From NCBI GenBank assembly GCA_023384135.1, contig JAHDXS010000003.1, positions 378,728 through 442,727 on the forward strand: 64,000 nucleotides of DNA, in the 5' to 3' direction. Below the pieces are notes generated by a model. That model saw only the letters and a program-made list of their open reading frames with translations. It did not search any database and had not been told where the DNA came from. The DNA is from Alphaproteobacteria bacterium (GTDB lineage Bacteria > Pseudomonadota > Alphaproteobacteria > Micavibrionales > Micavibrionaceae). Of the stretch, positions 40,903 through 48,423 are shown piece by piece. Position numbers and translations under genes: made by a program. Position 1 is the stretch's first letter. Every line of letters begins with the position of its first letter.

Positions 40903-43900
40903 ATGAACATGAAAAGATTGTTTTTGTTCGGCTTTTCTGTCCTGTCTTTCGCGTTCACTTGTGCGTACCCCCAGCCATCCTTCGCCCAGCAAAAGATTGC
41001 GGTGAGATCGGGGGAGCATGAGGCGTATTCGCGCGTCGTCTTCGACTGGGGCCGCGAGGTCAAATTCGAAATCGACGAAAGCAAGAAGGATCTCCTGATC
41101 GTCCGCTTCAAAGACGCCGCCCGCCTTGATCTTTCCGGATTCGATCCCTCGAAGCTCGACAACGTAACCGGCTTCCGCGTTCTGAAAAACGATCCCCTGA
41201 TCGTCTCAATGATCGTCCCGGAAAGCAGTAAGGTGAAGGCCTTCATGCTGATGGGCAAGCGTTTCGTCGTGGACGTCTACAGCCCCGAAAAGCCCAAGGA
41301 CGGACCGAAACCCGAAACGTTAGCCGCCGCGAAGCCCGAAGACATTCCCGTTCCGGCCAAAAAACCGAACCCCGAACCGGAAAAAACCGAAGCCGCAAAA
41401 ACCGAAGCCGTTCCGCCCGCCCCGCCGCTGGAGCCGCCTGCGCACACTGCCGCGCTGACGCCCACGCCAACCAAGCTGCAGCCTGAAAAGGCTGCCGAAA
41501 AGCCGCCCGAACCCGCGCCGGAAAAACCGCCCGTAAAAACGGCGGAGCTGCCGCACTCCCTGCCGCCGGAGGCGCAAGCCAAAGCCCCTGGCCTCAACAT
41601 CACGCTGGTGCCCGAAACCCTGACCTCCCCGAAACCGCCGCCGATCGACGGTCAGCCCGCCGAACCGCCGAAGGCGCAGACGCCTCCGCCGCCCGCGCCC
41701 GTCACCGAGGCGAAGCCCGAAGAAAAACCGGAACAAAAACCAGAACAAAAACCAGAACAAAAACCAGAACAAAAACCAGAACAAAACCCGGAACAGAAGA
41801 CGGCGGCCAAGCCGCCTGAGCCGCAGCGCGACGAGGCGGGCATAACGCCCGTGCCCGTCCTCAAGACCAAAGACGAGCCAAAGACTCAAGCCCCCGCCGC
41901 GCCGCCTCCGCCCCAGATCAAGGCCGACCCGGCCTCCATGCACGTTCTGACGGTAACCTCCACCTCATCCGTGGGCGTGTCTGTTTTTGAACGCGGAGGC
42001 GAACTCTGGTTCGTGACCGACCATGACTCGCGCCACCTCGTGCCCGTGATCAACAGCAAGACCCCGGAAATCTTTGCCCCGTTCACAGGACAGGAAATCA
42101 AGGGGGGACAGGCGCACAGAACCACCTTCCCCCAAGGCTACTTCGCAAAGGCGAAAGGCGGAGAACTCTCCTGGAAAATCATTCTCGATAAACAGGAGGG
42201 AACAGACAAACCCATCGAACCGGAGCGCATCGCGCGCGGCGGTAATTTTTCGCGCGGCGGCAAGATTATCTGGCCCGTCAAAGATGCGACCGCCATTCTC
42301 GAAATCCCCGACCCCATAACCGGACAGGTGCTTAAAATCGTCACCGTAAAATCCGCCGAACAATTCGCAGGGCCGGAGAGGGATTTCGTGGATTTCACGA
42401 TGGTGCGCTCCGTCGTCGGGTTGGCCATCCTGCCGAAGGTCGACGATCTCGAAGTCGAAATCACCGCGCAAGGCATTGAAATCTCGCGCCCCGGCGGTCT
42501 CGCCATCCTGTCCGGTAGCACGGTGAGCAGCGCCGCGCTCGAACAGGACTCACGGCCCGTTCACAAGGGCACCCCGGTCGCGTCGGGCCCGCGCATATTT
42601 AATTTTTCAGAATGGCAGAGAATTCCCTTTGAAGCGCTCGAGAAAAATAAGACGCTCGTTCTGGCCGCGCTCCCGCAATATACCAAGGGCGCGAGAGCCG
42701 AAGACCTCATCGCCCTCGCCAAGGCCTACCTGCTGAGCGGCATGGGAGCGGAGGCGCTGGGCTTCCTCGATTTCGCGGCACAGGAATTGCCCGAGATCGC
42801 AAAAAACCCGGAATTCATCGCCCTGCGCGGCATGGCAACCGCATTCGATGGAAAAACCGATGTTGCCCTCGCCTACCTCCAGAAGCCCGAACTGAAACCC
42901 TACGAAGAGGTGGGCTACTGGAAGGCCTACGTTCTGGCGGACCTCGGCGACTGGCAGCAGGCCATCGACGTTATGCCCGCAAACCTCGGCCCCTTCTATG
43001 AATATCCCGGACAGGTCAGCCGCCGCGTCGCGCTGGTCCTCTCCGAGGTTCTGCTGCGCGCGGGCAAAGCCGATCAGGCCGACGAATTGCTGGCCCTGAT
43101 CGAACATTATAAGGCCGATCTCGATGCGCCCATGCTGGCCGCTCTGACCTATCTGCGCGGTGAATCCGCCCGCCAGAGAGGCCAAAAACAAAAAGCCGTC
43201 GATATCTGGCGCGAACTGGAAACCGGGCCGGACGACCTCTACCGCGTCAAGGCCGGGCTGGCCGTCACCCGCCTGCTGGACGAAGAGGGCGCGATCCCGA
43301 CCGAAAAAGTCATCGACCGGTTGGAGCGCCTCCGCTACGCGTGGCGCGGCGATGAGATTGAGGCGCTGGTGAATTACTGGCTCGGCGACGCCTATTTCCG
43401 CAAGAAGGATTACGTCAAGGGCCTCTCCATCATGCGCGACGCCGCTGAAGTGGCGGGCGAAACCGAGTTGGGCCGCCGCGTGACGACGGACATGAGCAAG
43501 GTCTTCACCGCGCTCTTCATGGGGCCGGATCTTGAAAAACTCTCCGCCCTCGACGCCGTTGCGTTGTATGAACAATTCAGCGAACTCAGCCCGCCGGGGG
43601 CCGAAGGCGACAAGCTCGCGCGCATGCTCTCCGAACATCTCGTGCGCGCCGACCTTCTGGCCCGCGCCGCCGCCATCCTTGAAAATCAGGTGAACAACCG
43701 CCTGAAGGGCGACGACCTGATCCGCGTCGGCAAGCGCCTCGCCGTGATCTACCTGCTGGATCGCCAGCCGCAAAAAGCGCTGGCCACGCTCTCCAAACTC
43801 GAAAACCCGCTCAAAATCGCCCCCATCGGGCCGGACAGGGAGAACACCGAATACGAAATGACGCTCCTGCGCGCCCGCGCTTACGCACAGGATAACAGGG

Positions 43901-44355
43901 CGGAACAGGCCCTGACCCTGCTTAAGGATATGAAGCCTGACGGCGATATCAACCGCCTGCGCGCCGATATCTCCTGGCAGGCCGGATTCTGGGCCGAGGC
44001 CGCCGATGCCCTGACGCAGGTGCTCGAAGATCAAGCCCCCGGGGGTGCGCCGCTCGATGAAAAGGACACGCAGATCGTTATGAATTTGGCCGTTGCCCTC
44101 AACCTTGCCAACGACCGCATCGCCATCGCCAACCTCCGCAAAAAATATGGCGAAGCCATGACCAAAACGGCGAAGGCGCACCAGTTTGAGGTCATCACGC
44201 GCGAACGCCGCAACGCCGTTCTGGCCGATCGCGAAACCCTCATGTCCGTGGTCTCCGAGGTCGATCTGTTCAAAGAGTTCCTCAATGCCTACAAGGCCGC
44301 CGACCCGCCGCCGGCCGAGTCCTCAGGGGCCGCCAAGGCTCCCGACTCGCACTGA
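40903..44355 (+). CDS. Very large secreted AMIN-like/TPR protein linked to the motor genes
   Basis: About 1150 residues from the ATG at 40903. Signal peptide (RLFLFGFSVLSFAFTCAYPQ, cut near FAQQ), then an AMIN-like beta domain to about residue 120 (YSRVVFDWGREVKFEIDESK), then a linker of about 200 residues rich in Pro, Glu, Lys and Ala with a tandem EQKP repeat, a second beta domain (about 330-560), and TPR-like helical repeats to about residue 1090. AMIN domains often bind peptidoglycan, so a periplasmic scaffold near the stators or rings is a reasonable inference. It follows the two MotB-like genes. I do not know a named homologue. Confidence 0.75.
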   Translation: MNMKRLFLFGFSVLSFAFTCAYPQPSFAQQKIAVRSGEHEAYSRVVFDWGREVKFEIDESKKDLLIVRFKDAARLDLSGFDPSKLDNVTGFRVLKNDPLIVSMIVPESSKVKAFMLMGKRFVVDVYSPEKPKDGPKPETLAAAKPEDIPVPAKKPNPEPEKTEAAKTEAVPPAPPLEPPAHTAALTPTPTKLQPEKAAEKPPEPAPEKPPVKTAELPHSLPPEAQAKAPGLNITLVPETLTSPKPPPIDGQPAEPPKAQTPPPPAPVTEAKPEEKPEQKPEQKPEQKPEQKPEQNPEQKTAAKPPEPQRDEAGITPVPVLKTKDEPKTQAPAAPPPPQIKADPASMHVLTVTSTSSVGVSVFERGGELWFVTDHDSRHLVPVINSKTPEIFAPFTGQEIKGGQAHRTTFPQGYFAKAKGGELSWKIILDKQEGTDKPIEPERIARGGNFSRGGKIIWPVKDATAILEIPDPITGQVLKIVTVKSAEQFAGPERDFVDFTMVRSVVGLAILPKVDDLEVEITAQGIEISRPGGLAILSGSTVSSAALEQDSRPVHKGTPVASGPRIFNFSEWQRIPFEALEKNKTLVLAALPQYTKGARAEDLIALAKAYLLSGMGAEALGFLDFAAQELPEIAKNPEFIALRGMATAFDGKTDVALAYLQKPELKPYEEVGYWKAYVLADLGDWQQAIDVMPANLGPFYEYPGQVSRRVALVLSEVLLRAGKADQADELLALIEHYKADLDAPMLAALTYLRGESARQRGQKQKAVDIWRELETGPDDLYRVKAGLAVTRLLDEEGAIPTEKVIDRLERLRYAWRGDEIEALVNYWLGDAYFRKKDYVKGLSIMRDAAEVAGETELGRRVTTDMSKVFTALFMGPDLEKLSALDAVALYEQFSELSPPGAEGDKLARMLSEHLVRADLLARAAAILENQVNNRLKGDDLIRVGKRLAVIYLLDRQPQKALATLSKLENPLKIAPIGPDRENTEYEMTLLRARAYAQDNRAEQALTLLKDMKPDGDINRLRADISWQAGFWAEAADALTQVLEDQAPGGAPLDEKDTQIVMNLAVALNLANDRIAIANLRKKYGEAMTKTAKAHQFEVITRERRNAVLADRETLMSVVSEVDLFKEFLNAYKAADPPPAESSGAAKAPDSH
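41731..41796 (+). repeat. Tandem 12-base repeat encoding Glu-Gln-Lys-Pro
   Basis: About five copies of GAACAAAAACCA lie head to tail inside the linker of the TPR protein. Near-identical copies suggest recent slippage, so the copy number may vary between strains. Confidence 0.9.
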
Positions 44356-44372
44356 CCGAGGATCCGCGTCCG

Positions 44373-44756
44373 ATGAGCGAAAGTCACAAAAGTGCAGAGG
44401 ACGAACACGAAGCCCGAGAGGAAACGGCCGCAATCGAAGCGCTGGACGAGCATGCGAAACAGCTTCTGCTTGAGCAAATCCTCGCGCAGATCACACAGTC
44501 CGAAGAATCTAGGAATAACATAAAGCAAAGACGCTACGAGGAAGCCACACAGGTGCTTCTGCTCTTTGTGTGCTTTGTATTTCTCGTGGTGATGGTCCTC
44601 TTGATTCGCTCGGGGGCCGGGTCACGCTATCAAAGCGCGGTTCTGGCCATTCGTCCTGACGGTTCGGGCTACGCTAGGGAACTAATCCTGAATCAAAGCT
44701 CTGGATCAGAGAGCCCGCAACAAGACTCCATCCATCCACGAGAACAAAGAAGATAA
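44373..44756 (+). CDS. Small single-pass membrane protein of unknown function
   Basis: The 127-residue product has an acidic helical N-terminus (EHAKQLLLEQILAQITQSEE), one membrane helix (VLLLFVCFVFLVVMVLLI, about residues 70-87) and a polar C-terminus. It starts 17 bases after the TPR gene stop, so it is probably co-transcribed. The last 83 bases overlap the end of fliP on the opposite strand, which limits how freely both can change. I do not recognise the family. Confidence 0.6.
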   Translation: MSESHKSAEDEHEAREETAAIEALDEHAKQLLLEQILAQITQSEESRNNIKQRRYEEATQVLLLFVCFVFLVVMVLLIRSGAGSRYQSAVLAIRPDGSGYARELILNQSSGSESPQQDSIHPREQRR

Positions 44757-45480
44757 TCTTGAACGGCAGCGACACCGTGACGGGCGGAAGCATCATCATC
44801 CCCATGGACATCAGGATGGAGGCCGTCACAAGGTCGATGATCAAAAACGGCAGGAACAGCATAAACCCGATCTCGAACGCCCGGTGCAACTCCGAGATCA
44901 TAAAGGCCGGAATGACGATCTGAAGCGGGATCGCCTCGGGAGAGTCGAACGGCCCGGCCTTGCTTAAACCCACGAACAGCTCAAGATCCTTCACCCGCGT
45001 ATTATCCAGCATAAACCGCTTGAACGGCGCGGTTGTCCGCTCGAACGCGGTCACTTCGTCGATCTGCTCCTCGATCAGCGGCTTTACGCCGGACTCATAA
45101 GCGGCCTGTAACGTCGGCGTCATGATGAAGAACGTCAAAAACAACGCGAGCGAGATCACCACCGTATTCGGCGGCGTCTGCTGAATCCCGATGGCGGTAC
45201 GCAGGAACGACAGAACGACAATGATCCGCGTAAAACACGTCATCATGATCAGGATGGACGGCGCAAGCGAAAGAACCGTAAGCAGCGCGACGATCTGGAT
45301 CACCCGCCCACTAGCGGTCGCGTCCCCCTCCTGCCCGAAATCGATCGATATTCCCTGCGCGAAGGCGGGCAAGGCAAAAATCAGCGCGAGCGGAACAACC
45401 GCCGCTGCGAAAAAAGCTGTTCTCCGGGAGCAGCCCCGCAGGGAAAACAGGCGGCGAACATCTGTCCGAGAAAGAATCAT
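44674..45480 (-). CDS. fliP: Flagellar type III export protein FliP
   Basis: The 268-residue protein has a signal-like start (LALIFALPAFA), then the FliP core: LSLAPSILIMMTCFTRIIVV, LSFLRTAIGIQQTPPNTVVI, and the C-terminal MGMMMLPPVTVSLPFKIIFF. FliP forms the export pore with FliQ and FliR. It is the last gene of the leftward operon and its end overlaps the small membrane protein gene at 44373. Confidence 0.97.
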   Translation of the reverse strand: MILSRTDVRRLFSLRGCSRRTAFFAAAVVPLALIFALPAFAQGISIDFGQEGDATASGRVIQIVALLTVLSLAPSILIMMTCFTRIIVVLSFLRTAIGIQQTPPNTVVISLALFLTFFIMTPTLQAAYESGVKPLIEEQIDEVTAFERTTAPFKRFMLDNTRVKDLELFVGLSKAGPFDSPEAIPLQIVIPAFMISELHRAFEIGFMLFLPFLIIDLVTASILMSMGMMMLPPVTVSLPFKIIFFVLVDGWSLVAGSLIQSFDSGLVP

Positions 45481-45537
45481 GAATCGGTTCCGTTTGCGGA
45501 ATCCTACACGCGGGCAGGGCGGCGCAAAAGCGGAGCC

Positions 45538-45885
45538 TCAGGATTTGCCCGAAGCATCCACAGGGGAGGGGCAGGGGGAGGGGGAAGATAAGGAAAAAGC
45601 GTCCGTGCGGTCGTTCGCCGGAATATCGGTCTTGATGACCGTCTCGCCGCCGGGGCCGAGGATCACAAGATGCTGGGCATCGTCGCACTGAACAAGAACA
45701 AGCCGCCGCCGCGCGTCCAGCGGAACGGATTCAACGATCTTGAGGCGTTTGCGCCCGGTATTGACCGAAACCGGCCCTGAAAGCCCGAGCTTTTTGAGAA
45801 GCAGGGCGAATCCGCCCATCAGCGCAATCACGAAGACCAGCGCGGCGATCATGCGCCCCAATTCAAACATCATATCCCCGCTCAT
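45538..45885 (-). CDS. fliO: Flagellar export assembly factor FliO
   Basis: The 115-residue protein has one N-terminal membrane helix (MIAALVFVIALMGGFALLLK) and a small beta domain (LKIVESVPLDARRRLVLVQC; VILGPGGETVIK). This arrangement, and the place directly before fliP, match FliO, which helps FliP assemble. The start overlaps the previous stop by four bases. Confidence 0.88.
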   Translation of the reverse strand: MSGDMMFELGRMIAALVFVIALMGGFALLLKKLGLSGPVSVNTGRKRLKIVESVPLDARRRLVLVQCDDAQHLVILGPGGETVIKTDIPANDRTDAFSLSSPSPCPSPVDASGKS

Positions 45886-46394
45886 GACGCGCTCTGCTGT
45901 TTCGAGAGTTCGACCAGCTTCAAAAGCTTGTTGAGCGTATACCGCGCGTCTTTGACGCCGTTGTCAACCGCCTGTGTGACATAGCTGATCCCCAGACTCT
46001 CGTCCTTTTCGATCCCGCACGATCCATAAAAAAGGTCCAGCCCGTAAAAAAGCATGGAAGCCGGATGCCCCTTTTCCGCCGCCGCCTTGAAAATCTGCGC
46101 GGCCTTGCGCTTATCCTGTTCCACGCCGCCAAACCCAGTATGATAGATCAGCCCCACTTCGTGCAGCGCCTCAATATGACCGGCTTGTGCGGCGAAGCGT
46201 AAATATTTGAACCGCCGTTTGAAAAACGCCGCGTCATCCTCGGCCCACTCTGGAAGCGTAAAACACGAATAGATGTAAAGCGCGTCGGGGTCTTTCGCCA
46301 GAATATGCGGCTTGATGAGCTTGAACAGACCTTTGAAATTCCGCCCCGCGCGTAACATATGATAAGCGCGTCGCCGCGTGATGAAATCCATCAT
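45882..46394 (-). CDS. Sel1-like repeat protein in the fliO-fliP operon
   Basis: The 170-residue protein has Sel1-type alpha-helical repeats (YLRFAAQAGHIEALHEVGLI; AQIFKAAAEKGHPASMLFYG; ISYVTQAVDNGVKDARYTLN). There is no signal peptide. It overlaps fliO and the upstream gene by four bases each, so all are one operon. Sel1 repeats usually mediate protein contacts. A role in export gate or C-ring assembly is conceivable but nothing shows it. Confidence 0.65.
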   Translation of the reverse strand: MMDFITRRRAYHMLRAGRNFKGLFKLIKPHILAKDPDALYIYSCFTLPEWAEDDAAFFKRRFKYLRFAAQAGHIEALHEVGLIYHTGFGGVEQDKRKAAQIFKAAAEKGHPASMLFYGLDLFYGSCGIEKDESLGISYVTQAVDNGVKDARYTLNKLLKLVELSKQQSAS

Positions 46395-46675
46395 GCGCCC
46401 GCCTCCTTGGCCGCAAGATCGGCCTGATACCGCTCGATCTCCGCCGCCAGCTCGTCCAGCGTCCGGATCACTCCGGCCATCAGAGGCTGAACCGCCAGCG
46501 CCGTCGGCGCGTCCACCCCGGCCACCCGGCGGCAGAGCGTTTCGACACGCACCCCGAGTCCGGTAAGCACAGGCGCCTTCCCGCCGCGCAGCGTGTCGAT
46601 CGCCTCCGCGATCGTCACCGAGATCGCGTCGATCTCGCGCTCAAAGCTCTGAATGCCTCCGGGTTCAACCGTCAT
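46391..46675 (-). CDS. Small helical protein in the fliO-fliP operon, function unknown
   Basis: The 94-residue product is mainly helical (IQSFEREIDAISVTIAEAID; AGVIRTLDELAAEIERYQAD). There is no signal or membrane segment. It lies between the FlhB-like gene and the Sel1 gene with short or overlapping gaps. The helix pattern would suit an export chaperone, but I do not recognise the family. Confidence 0.6.
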   Translation of the reverse strand: MTVEPGGIQSFEREIDAISVTIAEAIDTLRGGKAPVLTGLGVRVETLCRRVAGVDAPTALAVQPLMAGVIRTLDELAAEIERYQADLAAKEAGA

Positions 46676-46688
46676 AAAACACTCTTTT

Positions 46689-47078
46689 TCAATCTCTTAC
46701 AGCTTTATTCTCGCTAAATTTCTCATCCGTGTCAAAAGGATCGCGCCGCCCGTTGGCCCGGTACACGTACGACAGGATCTCCCCGACCGCCGGAAAGACC
46801 TCGGTCGGGATGGGGCTGTCCAGCTCGATTTTCGCCAAAAGCTGAGCTAAATCACCATCTTCGCGCACATGAATCCCGTTCTCATAGGCCAGCTGAACGA
46901 TTTTCTCGGCCAGCGTCCCCCGCCCGGCGGCGGCGATACGGGGCACTTTTTTCCCGCCTTGCGCGTCCTTAAGGGCCACGGCCGTCTTGTTTTTCGGAAT
47001 TATCGAGGCGTTTAAAGGCTTTAGCGGGTCTTTATCCCCCGCATCGCTGCCGTCGTCGAAGAAATTCGTCATTGGCAT
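46689..47078 (-). CDS. FlhB C-terminal-like paralogue (FlhX type)
   Basis: The 129-residue protein has no membrane part. Residues 50-115 match the cytosolic end of FlhB (GTLAEKIVQLAYENGIHVRE, then ILSYVYRANGR, as in the FlhB ending ISYVYRIKGK). The NPTH self-cleavage site of FlhB is absent. Such proteins can replace the cleaved C-terminal part of FlhB in substrate switching. Met codons at 47078 and 47072 are both possible. The first overlaps the divergent sigma-54 promoter for flgB. Confidence 0.8.
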   Translation of the reverse strand: MPMTNFFDDGSDAGDKDPLKPLNASIIPKNKTAVALKDAQGGKKVPRIAAAGRGTLAEKIVQLAYENGIHVREDGDLAQLLAKIELDSPIPTEVFPAVGEILSYVYRANGRRDPFDTDEKFSENKAVRD

Positions 47079-47088
47079 AGATCCTGCA
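47073..47088 (+). promoter_or_regulatory. Sigma-54 promoter for the flgB-flgC-fliE operon
   Basis: TGGCAT-AGATC-CTGCA has GG (47074-47075) and GC (47086-47087) 12 bases apart. Start near 47099, about 60 bases before the flgB ATG. The -24 element lies over the start codon of the divergent FlhB-like gene. Confidence 0.8.
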
Positions 47089-47114
47089 ATGCACTGAAGG
47101 TTACCCCCGGCACC

Positions 47115-47126
47115 CCCCGAAAGGGG
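47115..47126 (+). promoter_or_regulatory. GAAA-tetraloop hairpin in the flgB leader
   Basis: CCCC-GAAA-GGGG (47115-47126) lies in the leader that the sigma-54 promoter would produce, about 34 bases before the flgB start. It could affect mRNA stability or translation. Confidence 0.35.
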
Positions 47127-47159
47127 CCCGGAGTGAAACTAGAGTGTAAGGACTATACC

Positions 47160-47567
47160 ATGTCAGGACAAGAGATCGGTCTCTTCAAGGCCCTCGGGGC
47201 GAAACTGGACTACCTGGGCCAGCGCCACCGGGTGATCGCCGAGAATATCGCCAACGCCGACACCCCCGGCTACCGCCCGCACGACCTCAAGCCCGTGGAT
47301 TTTGAATCGATCCTCAAGGGTGTCTCAAATGGCATGGGCGTGCGGCCCGAGGCCACCGACCCCGCGCATATGGGCGCGTCCCCGGAAGCCTCCGGCGGCG
47401 GCGAGAAAAATCAAAAGCACGTCTACGAAGTCGCCCCCGTCGGCAACGCCGTGGTGATCGAGGAACAGCTCCTCAGCGCGGGCCGCAACGTGATGGATTA
47501 CAATCTCATGCTGAACATCTACCAGAAGCAGATGGGCATGATGAAGATCGCCCTCGGCGTCAGATAA
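47160..47567 (+). CDS. flgB: Flagellar proximal rod protein FlgB
   Basis: The 135-residue protein from the ATG at 47160 begins MSGQEIGLFKALGAKLDYLG and continues RHRVIAENIANADTPGYRPH, the FlgB signature. It ends with the rod helix MDYNLMLNIYQKQMGMMKIA. It is the first gene of the rod/export operon. An upstream extension in the same frame is not supported. Confidence 0.95.
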   Translation: MSGQEIGLFKALGAKLDYLGQRHRVIAENIANADTPGYRPHDLKPVDFESILKGVSNGMGVRPEATDPAHMGASPEASGGGEKNQKHVYEVAPVGNAVVIEEQLLSAGRNVMDYNLMLNIYQKQMGMMKIALGVR

Positions 47568-47591
47568 CCGCAAGGGTAAAGGAGGATTGCT

Positions 47592-48011
47592 ATGAGTTCG
47601 GATATGTTCGGCGCGATGATGGTTTCGGCCAGCGGCATGAAGGCGCAGGGCGCGCGCGTCCGCGTCATCGCCGAAAACGTCGCCAACGCCGATACCACCG
47701 GCAAGAAACCCGGCGACGACCCCTACAAGCGCCAGACCATAAGCTTCGCCAACGAGATCGACCGCGCCACCGGCCTGCAAACCGTAAAGGTGGACCGCAT
47801 CGGCACCGATAAAAACACCGACTTCACCCTGCAATATATGCCCGATCATCCCGCCGCCGACACCAACGGCTACGTCAAGATGCCCAACGTCAACATGCTG
47901 ATCGAGATGATGGACATGCGCGAGGCGCAGAGATCCTACGAAGCCAACCTCGGCCTGATCGAACAGGCGCGCGGAATGATCCTGCGCACGATTGATTTGC
48001 TAAGGGCGTAA
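47592..48011 (+). CDS. flgC: Flagellar proximal rod protein FlgC
   Basis: The 139-residue protein starts with the rod helix (MSSDMFGAMMVSASGMKAQG, then VIAENVANADTTGKKPGDDP) and ends MMDMREAQRSYEANLGLIEQ, matching FlgC. GGAGG precedes the ATG. It follows flgB by 24 bases. Confidence 0.95.
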   Translation: MSSDMFGAMMVSASGMKAQGARVRVIAENVANADTTGKKPGDDPYKRQTISFANEIDRATGLQTVKVDRIGTDKNTDFTLQYMPDHPAADTNGYVKMPNVNMLIEMMDMREAQRSYEANLGLIEQARGMILRTIDLLRA

Positions 48012-48050
48012 GGACAGGGTAAAATCACATGATCTTCGGAGTTCTCCCCC

Positions 48051-48377
48051 ATGCCGGCCGATAAAATCTTCGACACCAACCTCGCCGCGAAGGCGTACGG
48101 AAACTCGCTGAACATCGGCGCGAAGGCGCCCGTGGCCAAAACCCCCGGCGATGACGGCGGCGTGAGCTTCTCCGATTTCCTCAAAAACTCCCTCGAAACC
48201 TCGGTCGATAAGATCAAGGCGGGCGAACAGATGTCCGCCAAGGCCATAACCGGACAGGCCGACGTGACGGATGTCGTTCAGGCCGTAACCGAGGCCGAAC
48301 TGGCCCTGCAAACCGTCGTCGCCCTCCGCGACCGCCTCGTCTCCGCCTATCAAGACATCATGCGGATGCCGATTTAG
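48051..48377 (+). CDS. fliE: Flagellar hook-basal body protein FliE
   Basis: The 108-residue protein has the FliE layout: a flexible N-terminus and the C-terminal helix pair ADVTDVVQAVTEAELALQTV, then LRDRLVSAYQDIMRMPI. FliE joins the MS ring to the rod. In related genomes fliQ comes next; here the DUF3800 gene intervenes on the opposite strand. Confidence 0.95.
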   Translation: MPADKIFDTNLAAKAYGNSLNIGAKAPVAKTPGDDGGVSFSDFLKNSLETSVDKIKAGEQMSAKAITGQADVTDVVQAVTEAELALQTVVALRDRLVSAYQDIMRMPI

Positions 48378-48423
48378 TTGTTTTAAGCCGCCCGCAAAAA
48401 ATACTGAAATCAACTAACAAAGC

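Noticed and set aside
41731-41796. Short direct repeats as a possible CRISPR array
   Set aside because: The units are 12 bases, have no spacers and lie in frame within a coding linker (Glu-Gln-Lys-Pro).
42607-44181. Leftward open frame of 524 codons opposite the TPR protein
   Set aside because: Antisense shadow of the TPR coding region; no motif, no ribosome site.
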